A stretch of DNA of 64,000 bases from Kitasatospora viridis (GTDB lineage Bacteria; Actinomycetota; Actinomycetes; Streptomycetales; Streptomycetaceae). The notes beneath the pieces are model-generated. The model was not told where the DNA came from, searched no databases, and was given only the letters and a program-made list of their open reading frames with translations. The position numbers and the translations under genes were made by a program. Below, in pieces: positions 25,347-33,571 of the stretch. Location: NCBI RefSeq assembly GCF_007829815.1, contig NZ_VIWT01000003.1, positions 248,001 through 312,000 of the forward strand, given 5' to 3'. Numbering within the stretch: the stretch's first letter is position 1; every line of letters begins with the position of its first letter.

Positions 25347-26418
25347 ACGGTCGGCGGGCCCCGTCGGGCCGTCCGGCGGACCAGGTGCCCAGCGACATCT
25401 CCGCGGTGATGCCGGGACCGAACCCGGCCACCACCCCGGTCGCGCCGTCGGCCGGCCCGCCGTCGTCGAAGAGCCGGGCCAGGGCGTCCAGCACGACCGC
25501 GCTGGCGATGTTCCCGTACTCGGTGAGGGTCGCCCGGCTGTAGCGGAAGGCCACGGGGTCGACGCCGAGGAACTTGCTCAGGTCGTCCAGGATCCGCGGT
25601 CCGCCCGCGTGGATGATGTAGAAGCCGAGCTCGGACGCCTCCCAGCCGTGGTCGGCGGCCAGGTCCCGCATCACCGGGGCGAGCGGTTCCATGGTCCCGG
25701 GCACCCGGCGGTCCAGCCGGAAGTGGAACCCGGTGGCCCGGACCGCGTAGGAGATCCAGTCCTGGGTGTGCGGGATCAGGTAGGAGCCGTTGCGCTCCAG
25801 CGACATCCCGGTCCCGCCCGCACCGCGCACCACGACGGCCGCCACCGCGTCGCCGAACAGGCCGTCCGACAGCAGGTTGCCGACGTCGGCGTCGGTGGGC
25901 TGGTAGCACAGCGAGCACAGCTCGCAGGAGACGATCAGCACGTTCCCCTCCGGGTAGGCCCGGCAGAAGTCGTGCGCCCGGTTGATCGCGGCACCGCCCG
26001 CGGCGCAGCCGAGTTGGGCGATCGGTATCTGCCGGGTGTCGGAGCGGAAGCCGAGCTCGTTGATCAGCCAGGCGGTCAGCGAGGGCATCATGAAGCCGGT
26101 GCACGACACGTAGATGATCGCGTCGATGTCCCGGACCGTGAGCCCGGCGTTGGCGAGCGCCTCGTCGATCACGGCCGGGGTCCGCTTCTTGGACTCCGCC
26201 TCGTAGACCCGGTTGCGCTCCTCGAAGCCGGGGTGCTCCAGGGTCTGCTCGATCGGTTGGACGATGTGCCGCTTCTGGACGCCGGTGTTGCGGATCAGCT
26301 TCAGTGCCAGGGCGAGTTGGGGGTTGTCGGCGTGCATGCGCCGGGCGAACTCCAGGGTCTGCTCGACGGTGATGACGTGTTCCGGTACTGCTACGGCGGG
26401 CTTGCACAGGGTGGGCAC
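25345..26418 (-). CDS. rppA: Type III polyketide synthase, 1,3,6,8-tetrahydroxynaphthalene synthase (RppA)
   Basis: 357-aa chalcone-synthase-fold enzyme that condenses five malonyl-CoA into tetrahydroxynaphthalene, precursor of flaviolin and melanin-like pigments. With the GTG start at 26418 the numbering agrees exactly with RppA: catalytic Cys138 (AQLGCAAGG), His270 (YIIHAGGP) and Asn303 (YGNIAS). Long stretches such as TLCKPAVAVPEHVIT, CTGFMMPSLTAWLIN and GFGPGITAE are RppA hallmarks. It is normally paired with a P450 or monooxygenase; here the neighbours are an EEVS-like cyclase, cupins, VOC and GMC proteins instead. Product could be tetrahydroxynaphthalene feeding a tailored compound. Confidence 0.93.
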   Translation of the reverse strand: MPTLCKPAVAVPEHVITVEQTLEFARRMHADNPQLALALKLIRNTGVQKRHIVQPIEQTLEHPGFEERNRVYEAESKKRTPAVIDEALANAGLTVRDIDAIIYVSCTGFMMPSLTAWLINELGFRSDTRQIPIAQLGCAAGGAAINRAHDFCRAYPEGNVLIVSCELCSLCYQPTDADVGNLLSDGLFGDAVAAVVVRGAGGTGMSLERNGSYLIPHTQDWISYAVRATGFHFRLDRRVPGTMEPLAPVMRDLAADHGWEASELGFYIIHAGGPRILDDLSKFLGVDPVAFRYSRATLTEYGNIASAVVLDALARLFDDGGPADGATGVVAGFGPGITAEMSLGTWSAGRPDGARRP

Positions 26419-26449
26419 TGCGGTCTCCGATCTATCCGGTCTGTCCGGG

Positions 26450-26659
26450 TTACGAGTGGGCGGGCGAGCCGCTGAACGGCGGCCCGCCGTTCGCGGCGGC
26501 GGCGAAGGCCAGGTCGGGCCTGGCGAAGAAGGCGCCGGCGAACAGGTCGAAGGCCGACGGGAGGGCGCCGAGGTCGTCGAAGTCGTCGAGGTGGACGTCA
26601 ACGGCAGTCGTGCGCTCGGGAGTTGGATCCTCCGGGGCTGGTCTGTCGGGGAGAGGCAC
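26450..26659 (-). CDS. Small acidic protein, possible precursor or accessory peptide
   Basis: 69-aa ORF between the DHQS-like and RppA genes, ending 31 bp before the RppA start. The GTG at 26659 has the same ribosome-site context (ACGGAGCACCCC) and the same upstream 51-bp element as the EEVS-like gene, which argues that it is translated. It has a Pro/charged N-terminus, an acidic segment (DVHLDDFDDLGA) then a Phe/Ala-rich part (AFDLFAGAFFARP) and a Gly/Pro/Ser tail. The layout resembles a leader-core peptide, but no RiPP enzyme is in this operon. Could equally be a small partner protein of RppA. Not recognised. Confidence 0.55.
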   Translation of the reverse strand: MPLPDRPAPEDPTPERTTAVDVHLDDFDDLGALPSAFDLFAGAFFARPDLAFAAAANGGPPFSGSPAHS

Positions 26660-26710
26660 GGGGTGCTCCGTCCGGTGGGGGTCTCGTGCTGCCCACCGTC
26701 GTCGTCCTGA

Positions 26711-26761
26711 TGTCCCAACCGCGCGGGAGCGTGGTCACGCCCGGGTCCCGGGTCGGGGGTC
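26711..26761. repeat. Duplicated 51-bp leader element, copy 2 (upstream of small acidic ORF)
   Basis: Second copy of the element at 25296-25346, 52 bp upstream of the small ORF and 21 bp after the DHQS-like stop codon. Confidence 0.7.
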
Positions 26762-26782
26762 TCAGGCGTGCCTATGCCGCGC

Positions 26783-27808
26783 CTATGCCGCGACGGTGGG
26801 CCGGGCCGCCCGGGCCGACGGCACCGGATAGTCGACCCGGCCGACTTCCGGGGCCGGGACCGGGGCGGCCGCGAACCCGCGCAGCGCCCGCACCTCCTCG
26901 GCCGGCACCGGCGTCAGCACCGAGCCGCCCGCCACCCGGGGCCGGCCGAGCGCCCGCAGCAGCACCAGCTCCCGCGCCACCTCGGCGCCCGGGCCCGGGC
27001 CGAGCTCGGTCGCCAGCCCCGCCCGCGCCAGCAGCCGCAGGTGGGCGGCCACCCCCTCGGCGCCCAGCAGCCCGAGCCGCTCGCCCAGCAGCGCCGCCAG
27101 CAGCAGCCCCTGCGCGGTGCCCTGCCCGTAGCGCAGCACCGCCGCCGGTCCCTGCCCGAGCGGGTCGAAGGTGAGCACACCCGCCTGCGCCTCCTGGCAG
27201 AGCGCGACGAACGACGCGAGCACGGCCGGCTCGTACCGCCCGTCCGCGCGCAGCCGCCCGGCCACCGAGTCGAGGTGGTACGGGCAGATCGCCAACACGT
27301 CGCGCAGCAGCGGGTACAGCCCCGCGTGCTGCGGCCCGTCCAACAGGTCCGGCCGGCACCAGAGCAGCGCGGGCGCGCGCGGGCCGTCCGACCCCGGCAG
27401 CACGTACGCCTCGGACATCGCCGCCAGCGTGGTCGGCACGGCCACCACCTGCCCCCGCCGCGCCCAGCCGAGCACCGACCTGACGGTCCGCCCGCCGCCG
27501 ACCGCGACCACCACGGTGTCCGGCGTCGGCACCGGCAGCCGCAGCGCCACCCGCTCGCCGCGCACCACCAGCACCTTGCCGACCAGGGCCAGCGCGGCCA
27601 CCGCCGCGCCCAGTTGCCGGGCCGGCGCCCCGCTCGCCGCCACCACCAGGAACCGCGCCCCGCCCAGCCCGCGCACGGCCTCGGCCAGCCCCTCCCCCGC
27701 CTGCCGGCCGATCCGCACCAGCACGGGGTAGTGGCACGGCCCGGCCTGGACCGCGCGGTCGTAGGCGACCACCCGGTCGGACACTGAGGGCGCCTCGCAC
27801 GCCTGCAT
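26783..27808 (-). CDS. Degenerate dehydroquinate synthase-like protein
   Basis: 341-aa protein with the sugar-phosphate cyclase layout: an N-terminal Rossmann-like half, VVAVGGGRTVRSVL (the GGG NAD loop), VVAVPTTLAAMSEAYV (the PTTL segment) and a helical C-terminal half. Catalytic features are lost: the GGKTG lysine is absent and the metal histidines of GHTFGH and HGEA are replaced in RYGQGTAQG. So it is unlikely to be a normal cyclase and may be a regulatory partner of the intact EEVS-like enzyme or a new activity. GGGAGG lies 6 nt before the ATG. It is the first gene of the minus-strand operon and diverges from the SnoaL-like gene. Confidence 0.65.
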   Translation of the reverse strand: MQACEAPSVSDRVVAYDRAVQAGPCHYPVLVRIGRQAGEGLAEAVRGLGGARFLVVAASGAPARQLGAAVAALALVGKVLVVRGERVALRLPVPTPDTVVVAVGGGRTVRSVLGWARRGQVVAVPTTLAAMSEAYVLPGSDGPRAPALLWCRPDLLDGPQHAGLYPLLRDVLAICPYHLDSVAGRLRADGRYEPAVLASFVALCQEAQAGVLTFDPLGQGPAAVLRYGQGTAQGLLLAALLGERLGLLGAEGVAAHLRLLARAGLATELGPGPGAEVARELVLLRALGRPRVAGGSVLTPVPAEEVRALRGFAAAPVPAPEVGRVDYPVPSARAARPTVAA

Positions 27809-27865
27809 CGGGAACCTCCCCGCACTGCTGCCGTTCTCGTCGTCCCCTCACGGTCCGCGCGCCCG

Positions 27866-27893
27866 GGTCCCGACCGCATGAGCCCCCCGACCC
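27866..27893. promoter_or_regulatory. 28-bp shared motif, site 4 (divergent promoter)
   Basis: GGTCCC-N4-GCATGAG-N5 followed by CGACCC, between the DHQS-like operon (start 27808) and the SnoaL-like gene (start 27996). The first 17 bases equal site 3 exactly. Confidence 0.55.
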
Positions 27894-27995
27894 GTTCCGG
27901 CCCCTGCGGAACCCGGGCTGGACCCCCCGCACCGCCGGTGACAGGGTGGAGGAGTCAGCCGAATCCCCTGCCTTCCAGGAAGGTGGCGAAGAGCC

Positions 27996-28391
27996 ATGGC
28001 TGAACACCCACACGCCGCGCTGATCCGCACCGGGTACGACGCGTTCTCCCGGGGTGACGTGGAGACGCTCAAAGGCATGATGACCACCGACTGCACCCAC
28101 CACGTCCCGGGCAGCAGCCCGATGTCCGGCGACTTCAAGGGCGCGGACGCCGTCCTCGGCTACTACGGCCGGCTTGCCTCCGAGACCAACGGCACCTTCC
28201 GCGTCGACCTGCGCCACGTCCTCGTCGACGGCCGCGGCCACGTGATGTCCGTGCACCGCTTCACCGCCGAGCGGGCCGGCAAGCGGATCGACATGACGGG
28301 CGGCATCGTCTTCCGCGTCATCGGCGAGAAGATCACCGACCTCGACGAGTGCGTCGAGGACATGACGGCGACGGACGAGTTCTGGGCCTGA
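27996..28391 (+). CDS. SnoaL/NTF2-like protein
   Basis: 131-aa protein with the cone-shaped NTF2 fold signature: an N-terminal helix (LIRTGYDAFSRGDVETLKGMM), a HHVPG strand, then ADAVLGYYGRLA and a four-strand sheet ending in ITDLDECVEDMTATDEFW. Such proteins include polyketide cyclases and delta-5-ketosteroid isomerases, but many are of unknown role. AGGAAGG sits 10 nt before the ATG. It is divergent from the RppA/EEVS operon across a 187-bp region with the shared motif, so it may belong to the same regulon. Confidence 0.8.
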   Translation: MAEHPHAALIRTGYDAFSRGDVETLKGMMTTDCTHHVPGSSPMSGDFKGADAVLGYYGRLASETNGTFRVDLRHVLVDGRGHVMSVHRFTAERAGKRIDMTGGIVFRVIGEKITDLDECVEDMTATDEFWA

Positions 28392-28517
28392 CGCCGGCCC
28401 ACTGCCGAGGGACGCTCCGCCGCGGTGAGCTCACGTCCCGTCAGCTCCACGAAGCGTTAGGAAACGCCCATGCTGCCCTAAGGCGGCTCAAAGAGGCGCT
28501 GCCTAACGTCATCCAGC

Positions 28518-29510
28518 ATGCCGATGCGAAGCGTCTCCCTGGCGAGGCGGCTGACCCCGATCAGCCTGCTGGCCGCCGTAGCGATCATCGTCGTGCCGTT
28601 GCGGGGGCATTCCGGTTCCGCCGGGAGTCGGCCAGGATTGTCCGTCGTGGCCGACTCGACCTCCGTCCCCGCCTCCCCGCGCCCGTCCGCGACGGCTTCC
28701 GCCTCGGCCGAGCCCTCCGCGCAGCCGTCGGCGACATCCTCGCCGACCGCCGCGCCGCCCTCCAGCACCGCTCCGCCCGCCCCCGCCCCCGCTGCCCCGG
28801 TCGCCAACGCCGCCCTCACCAGCGCCGTCGCCCAGGCCCCCGGTGCCGTGTCGGTCTCGGTCACGGACCTGACCACCGGGCAGTCGCTCAGCTACGGCGC
28901 TCCCGGGCACGGGTTCGCCACCGCCAGCATCGTCAAGGTGGACATCCTGGCCACCCTGCTGCTCCAGGCCCAGGACGGCGGCACCTCGCTGACGGCCGAT
29001 CAGCAGGGCCTGGCCAGTGCGATGATCGAGAACAGCGACAACGACTCCGCGACCGCCCTGTGGAACGACATCGGCCAGGACGGCGGCCTGAACGCCGCGA
29101 ACCGGCGGTTCGGGCTGACCGCCACCACGGGCGGTACGGACGGATACTGGGGCCTCACCTCGACCACCGCCGACGACCAGGTGCGGCTGCTGCGCCAGGT
29201 GTTCACCGGCGACTCGCTGCTCTCCGCCGCCTCCCGCAGTTATCTCCAGGGCCTGCTCGGCCAGGTGGAGAGCGACCAGCGCTGGGGCGTGAGCGCGGCG
29301 GCGAGCGGCGGCGACTACGCGGTGAAGAACGGCTGGCTGCCGCGGTCGGACACCGGGCTGTGGGTGATCAACAGCATCGGGACGGTCCAGCGCAACGGGC
29401 ACCAGTTGCTGATCGCGGCGGTCTCGGACGGCAATCCGACCGAGTCCGGCGGGATCTCCCTGGTGCAGGCGGTGGCCCAGGCCGCCGCCGGGTCGCTGGA
29501 CGGGGGCTGA
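28518..29510 (+). CDS. Secreted class A beta-lactamase-like serine hydrolase
   Basis: 330-aa exported protein. Residues ~1-30 are a signal/anchor segment, followed by a ~65-residue low-complexity Ser/Pro/Ala linker. The catalytic domain begins near residue 98 and has the SxxK motif with Ser137-Lys140 (ASIVKVDI), SDN at 173-175 (ENSDNDSA) and the third motif as Lys-Asn-Gly (AVKNGWLP, K270) instead of KTG. It may be a beta-lactamase or a peptidoglycan DD-peptidase-like enzyme. It has its own promoter region with CGTTAGG/CCTAACG half-repeats (28455, 28502) close to the start. Confidence 0.85.
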   Translation: MPMRSVSLARRLTPISLLAAVAIIVVPLRGHSGSAGSRPGLSVVADSTSVPASPRPSATASASAEPSAQPSATSSPTAAPPSSTAPPAPAPAAPVANAALTSAVAQAPGAVSVSVTDLTTGQSLSYGAPGHGFATASIVKVDILATLLLQAQDGGTSLTADQQGLASAMIENSDNDSATALWNDIGQDGGLNAANRRFGLTATTGGTDGYWGLTSTTADDQVRLLRQVFTGDSLLSAASRSYLQGLLGQVESDQRWGVSAAASGGDYAVKNGWLPRSDTGLWVINSIGTVQRNGHQLLIAAVSDGNPTESGGISLVQAVAQAAAGSLDGG

Positions 29511-29573
29511 GCCGGCGCGCCCGGCGGTGCGGGCACCCTGGCGGAGCGTGGCGGGCCCTGGTAGGACGGCCGC

Positions 29574-31190
29574 ATGCAGCCTGATCGCTCGTACTACGAC
29601 GTCGTGATCGTCGGCGGTGGCCACAACGGCCTGGTCGCCGCCGCCTACCTGGCCCGCGCGGGGCGCAGCGTGCTGGTGCTGGAGCGGCTCGGCCGCACCG
29701 GCGGGGCCGCCGTCTCGACCGAGGCGTTCGCGGGGGTGCCGGCCCGGCTCTCCCGGTACTCGTACCTGGTGAGCCTGTTGCCGCGCAGGATCGTCGAGGA
29801 CCTGGGGCTGCGGTTCGCGGTGCGGCCGCGGCGGATCTCCTCGTACAGCCCGACGGTGCGCGGCGGCCGGCCCACCGGCCTGCTGGTGGACGCGCGCAAC
29901 GAGGCCCGCACCGCCGCCTCGTTCCGCGAACTGACCGGCTCGGAGAAGGAGTTCGACGCCTGGCGGGGGTTCTACGCGATGACCGGGCGAGTCGCCGAGC
30001 GGGTGTTCCCCTCGCTCACCGAGCCGCTGCCCGACCGGGCGGAGCTGCGGCGGCGGGTGGACGATCCGGTGGCCTGGGAGGAGTTGTTCGAGCGGCCGAT
30101 CGGGGAGGCCGTCGAGCGCCGGTTCGCGGACGACCTGGTGCGCGGGGTGGTGCTCACGGACGCGCTCATCGGCACGTTCACCCACGCGCACGACCCGTCG
30201 CTGCGGCAGAACCGGTGCTTCCTCTACCACGTGATCGGCGGCGGCACCGGCGACTGGTCGGTGCCGGTGGGCGGGATGGGCGCGCTCACCGACGCCCTGG
30301 CGGGCGCGGCCCGCGCGGCGGGGGCCGAGCTGCGGACGGGCTGCGAGGTGACGGCGGTCGGGACGGACGGCAGCACGGCCGAAGTCGGCTACGCCGCCGG
30401 GGGTTCCGAGTTCCGGGTGGGCGCCGGGAAGGTGCTGTGCAACGCCGCGCCGCAGACGCTGAGCCGGCTGCTCGGCGAGGCTGCGGAGGAACCGGCGCCG
30501 GAGGGCTCGCAGTTGAAGGTCAACATGCTGCTGCGGCGGCTGCCCCGGCTGAAGGACACCTCGGTGCCCCCGTCGGACGCCTTCGCGGGAACGTTCCACA
30601 TCGCCGAGTCCTACCAGGAGTTGGAGGCGGCCTACCGCACGGCCGCGACGGGCCGGCTGCCCGCGCCCGCGCCGTCCGAGGTGTACTGCCACTCGCTGAC
30701 CGACCCGTCGATCCTCGGCCCCGAGCTCAACGCCCGGGGCTACCACACCCTCACGCTGTTCGGACTGCACCAGCCGGCCCGGCTGTTCGGCGCCGGGGTG
30801 AGCGGTGAGGAGGCGCTGCGGGCGGTCCTGGCGCCGCTGGACGCGGTGCTGGACGAGCCGATCGCCGACTGCCTGGCGGTTGACCCGCAGGGCCGCCCGT
30901 GCATCGAGGTTCGCACCCCGCTGGACCTGGAGCGCGAACTCGGCCTGCCCGCGGGCAACATCTTCCACCGCGACCTGGCCTTCCCGTACCGCACCGGCCC
31001 GCACGGCGATCCGCAGACCGACCCGCAGGCCGGTCGCCAGGCCGACCCCAAAACCGACCCCGAGGCCGACCGCTGGGGCGTGGCCACCGCCCACCCCAAC
31101 GTCCTGCTCTGCGGCGCGGGCGCGGTGCGCGGCGGCGGTGTCAGCGGCATCCCGGGCCACAACGCGGCGATGGCCGTCCTCGGGCGCTGA
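29574..31190 (+). CDS. Phytoene desaturase-like FAD oxidoreductase
   Basis: 538-aa flavoprotein: DVVIVGGGHNGLVAAAYLARAG at the N-terminus and a C-terminal GAGAVRGGGVSGIPGHNAAMAV FAD-binding end, the pattern of CrtI/CrtN-like and pyridine nucleotide-disulfide oxidoreductases (NAD(P)/FAD-dependent). No carotenoid genes are nearby, so the substrate is unknown. Near residue 480 there is a low-complexity Asp-Pro/Gln-Ala repeat (about 22 residues) that is not part of the family fold. It is 63 bp downstream of the hydrolase gene. Confidence 0.85.
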   Translation: MQPDRSYYDVVIVGGGHNGLVAAAYLARAGRSVLVLERLGRTGGAAVSTEAFAGVPARLSRYSYLVSLLPRRIVEDLGLRFAVRPRRISSYSPTVRGGRPTGLLVDARNEARTAASFRELTGSEKEFDAWRGFYAMTGRVAERVFPSLTEPLPDRAELRRRVDDPVAWEELFERPIGEAVERRFADDLVRGVVLTDALIGTFTHAHDPSLRQNRCFLYHVIGGGTGDWSVPVGGMGALTDALAGAARAAGAELRTGCEVTAVGTDGSTAEVGYAAGGSEFRVGAGKVLCNAAPQTLSRLLGEAAEEPAPEGSQLKVNMLLRRLPRLKDTSVPPSDAFAGTFHIAESYQELEAAYRTAATGRLPAPAPSEVYCHSLTDPSILGPELNARGYHTLTLFGLHQPARLFGAGVSGEEALRAVLAPLDAVLDEPIADCLAVDPQGRPCIEVRTPLDLERELGLPAGNIFHRDLAFPYRTGPHGDPQTDPQAGRQADPKTDPEADRWGVATAHPNVLLCGAGAVRGGGVSGIPGHNAAMAVLGR

Positions 31191-31210
31191 CGACGCCTCA
31201 ACCCGACTAT

Positions 31211-31276
31211 CGAAACGATGCCGTTCCGTTAATCCCGCCCGTGCGCTACGCTGCTTAACGAAACGCCAGCGTCTCG
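31211..31276. promoter_or_regulatory. Two TetR operators flanking a promoter
   Basis: CGAAACG-ATGC-CGTTCCG (31211-31228) and CGAAACG-CCAG-CGTCTCG (31259-31276) are imperfect palindromes with the same spacing, 48 bp apart centre to centre. Between them TTCCGT (31224) and TACGCT (31247) are spaced 17 bp and could be -35 and -10 boxes. The same palindrome type lies upstream of the TetR gene (33572), so this is the likely repressor target for the efflux pump. Confidence 0.75.
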
Positions 31277-31308
31277 ATAAGTCCGTCGGCTCACCAAGGC
31301 AGGTGCCC

Positions 31309-32826
31309 ATGTCCGCACAGCCCGTTCCCGACAGCGCCGCGGCCGACTCCCGGCGCTGGCGGGCCCTTTGGTTCATCTGCCTCGCCCAACTGATGGTGGT
31401 GGTCGACGGCACGATCGTGAACATCGCGCTCCCCTCGGCCCAGCACGACCTGGGCTTCTCCGACACCACCCGGCAGTGGGTGGTCACCGGCTACGCGCTC
31501 GCCTTCGGCGGCCTGCTGCTGCTCGGCGGACGCATCGCCGACGTGTGGGGCCGCAAGCGGGCCTTCCTCGTCGGCGTCATCGGGTTCGCCGCCGCCTCCG
31601 CGCTCGGCGGGGCCGCGACCAGCACCGGGATGCTGCTCGGCGCCCGCGCGCTCCAGGGCGCGTTCGGCGCGCTGCTCTCACCGTCCGCGCTGTCGCTGAT
31701 CACCCTGACGTTCCGTCAGCCGAAGGACCGTGCGAAGGCGTTCGGCATCTACAGCGTCGTGGCCGGCGGCGGCGCGGCCGTCGGCCTGGTGCTCGGCGGC
31801 TTCCTCACCGAGTACGCCAACTGGCGCTGGACCCTCTACGTGAACGTCGGCCTCGCCGTCGTCGCCGCAACCGGCGCGGTGCTGGTGATCCGGGAACCCG
31901 TCGGGCCGCGCTCCGGCCCGACCAGGTTCGACCTCCCCGGCGTGCTGCTCTCCTCCGCGGGCCTGGCCACGCTGGTGTACGGGTGCGCCAACGCCGAGAG
32001 CGACGGCTGGGGTTCGGTCACCACGGTCGGCCGGTTCGTCGCCTCCGTGGTCCTGCTCGCGCTCTTCGTGCTCGTGGAGAGCCGCAGCCGCAACCCGCTG
32101 CTGCCGCTGCGGGTCCTGCGGGACCGCAACCGCGGCGGGGCCTACCTGTCGCTGGCCGTTGCCGTCACCGGGATGTTCGGCCTGCTGCTCTTCCTCACCT
32201 TCTACCTCCAAGTCGTGCTCGGGTACAGCCCCGTGGTCGCCGGCCTCGCGTTCCTGCCGATGGTCGCCGGCATGATGCTCGGCTCCACCCAGATCGGCAC
32301 CCGGCTCGTCACCAAGGTCCCGCCGCGCCTGCTGATGGGCCCGGGCTTCCTGATCGGGGCCGCCGGGCTCGCCTGGATGACCCGGATGAGCGTCACGGAC
32401 GACTACGCCTCCGTCGTGCTGCCCGGCATGCTGCTGCTGGGCCTGGGCGTGGGCTCCGCGTTCACACCCGCGATGAACCTGGCCACTTCGGGCGTGGGGC
32501 CCACCGAGGCCGGCGTGGCCTCGGCGATGGTCAACACCTCCCAGCAGATCGGCGGCGCGATCGGCACGGCCCTGCTCAACACCATCGCCACCTCGGCCAC
32601 CGCCGCCTGGGCCACCTCGCACCTGCACCGCGGGATGACCCCCGCCGAGCTGGGCACCGCCAAGCTGCAGGCCCTGGTGCACGGTTACAACGTCGCGATG
32701 TGGTGCTCGGCCGGCTTCCTGGTCGCCGCCGCCGCGATCGCCCTGGTGCTGATCGACCACCGGCCCGTCGACCGCCGGGCCCACCCGACCGACGACGCCA
32801 AGAAGCTGTCGGCGGCGGCGCACTGA
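31309..32826 (+). CDS. MFS drug efflux transporter, DHA2 (EmrB/QacA) type
   Basis: 505-aa transporter with about 14 membrane spans. Family motifs: LMVVVDGTIVNIALPSAQHDLGFS (span 1, with the conserved D and N), the loop GGRIADVWGRKRAF and span-5 motif C-like GAAVGLVLGGFLTEYANWRWTL. Such pumps exchange protons for drugs or cationic compounds. The ATG at 31309 follows CAAGGCAGGTGCCC. It is convergent with, and evidently controlled by, the TetR gene 8 bp beyond its stop. Substrate not predictable. Confidence 0.93.
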   Translation: MSAQPVPDSAAADSRRWRALWFICLAQLMVVVDGTIVNIALPSAQHDLGFSDTTRQWVVTGYALAFGGLLLLGGRIADVWGRKRAFLVGVIGFAAASALGGAATSTGMLLGARALQGAFGALLSPSALSLITLTFRQPKDRAKAFGIYSVVAGGGAAVGLVLGGFLTEYANWRWTLYVNVGLAVVAATGAVLVIREPVGPRSGPTRFDLPGVLLSSAGLATLVYGCANAESDGWGSVTTVGRFVASVVLLALFVLVESRSRNPLLPLRVLRDRNRGGAYLSLAVAVTGMFGLLLFLTFYLQVVLGYSPVVAGLAFLPMVAGMMLGSTQIGTRLVTKVPPRLLMGPGFLIGAAGLAWMTRMSVTDDYASVVLPGMLLLGLGVGSAFTPAMNLATSGVGPTEAGVASAMVNTSQQIGGAIGTALLNTIATSATAAWATSHLHRGMTPAELGTAKLQALVHGYNVAMWCSAGFLVAAAAIALVLIDHRPVDRRAHPTDDAKKLSAAAH

Positions 32827-32838
32827 CGAACAGTCAGT
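32822..32838. terminator. Short hairpin over two convergent stop codons
   Basis: ACTGAC (32822-32827) pairs with GTCAGT (32833-32838), loop GAACA; both stop codons lie in the stem. Only 6 bp, so weak. Confidence 0.35.
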
Positions 32839-33532
32839 CCCCGGTCGGGGCCGGGCGCCCCGACAGCGCCGGCAGGACGACCGCGTCGACGAACTCGTGC
32901 AGGTAGGGGCCGTCCACCTCGACGCCCTCCAGCACGAACCGCGCCAGCACCGCGCCCAGCATCATGTGCTGCACGAACCGGCCGGCCGGGTTCCCCGGGG
33001 CGACCTCGCCCCGGGCCACCGCCCTGGCCAGCGCCTGCTTCACCGTCCTGGCCTCGCGGTCGGCCATGGCCGACCGCAGCGCCGCCGCCAAGTCCTCGTT
33101 GCGGCCCGCCGCGTGGGCCACCGCCCGCATCAGGTCGGCGTCCTGGGCCGTCGCCTCGGAGAGCAGCTCGACCATCAGGTGCAGGTCCCCCGCGAGCGAC
33201 CCGGTGTCGATCGACGCCAGGTCGACCCGCCGGTTGTTCCGGATCGCCTGCGCCACCAACTCGGGCTTGCCGCCCCAACGCCGGTACAGGGTGGCCTTGC
33301 TCGACTTGGTCAAAGCGGCGACCCGCTCCATGGTGAGCGCCTCGTAGCCCACTTCGTGCAGCAGTACGACGACGCCGTCGAACAGCTCCTGCTCCCGCTC
33401 GGCCGACAGCCGACTGCGCCGACGCGGCGCTGCCCCGTCCGCCGGCTCCGGGCCGTCGCCCGACTCCGGGCCGTCGTCCGACGCCGAGCCGTCTTCCGGC
33501 TCCAGTTCCTCCGCCGCAACGGCCATGGACAC
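32834..33532 (-). CDS. TetR-family repressor of the efflux pump
   Basis: 232-aa repressor. After a ~45-residue acidic low-complexity leader the TetR HTH is clear: FDGVVVLLHEVGYEALTMERVA and KSSKATLYRRWGGKPELV. The C-terminal helical part would bind the pump substrate. I choose the GTG at 33532, with GGAAGGA 6 nt upstream; the ATG two codons later is less well placed. A perfect palindrome of the pump-operator type lies 40 bp upstream, implying autoregulation. Confidence 0.9.
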   Translation of the reverse strand: MSMAVAAEELEPEDGSASDDGPESGDGPEPADGAAPRRRSRLSAEREQELFDGVVVLLHEVGYEALTMERVAALTKSSKATLYRRWGGKPELVAQAIRNNRRVDLASIDTGSLAGDLHLMVELLSEATAQDADLMRAVAHAAGRNEDLAAALRSAMADREARTVKQALARAVARGEVAPGNPAGRFVQHMMLGAVLARFVLEGVEVDGPYLHEFVDAVVLPALSGRPAPTGD

Positions 33533-33571
33533 CGATCGTCCTTCCACCAAGCGCGGGCGACGCCGCTCGAA

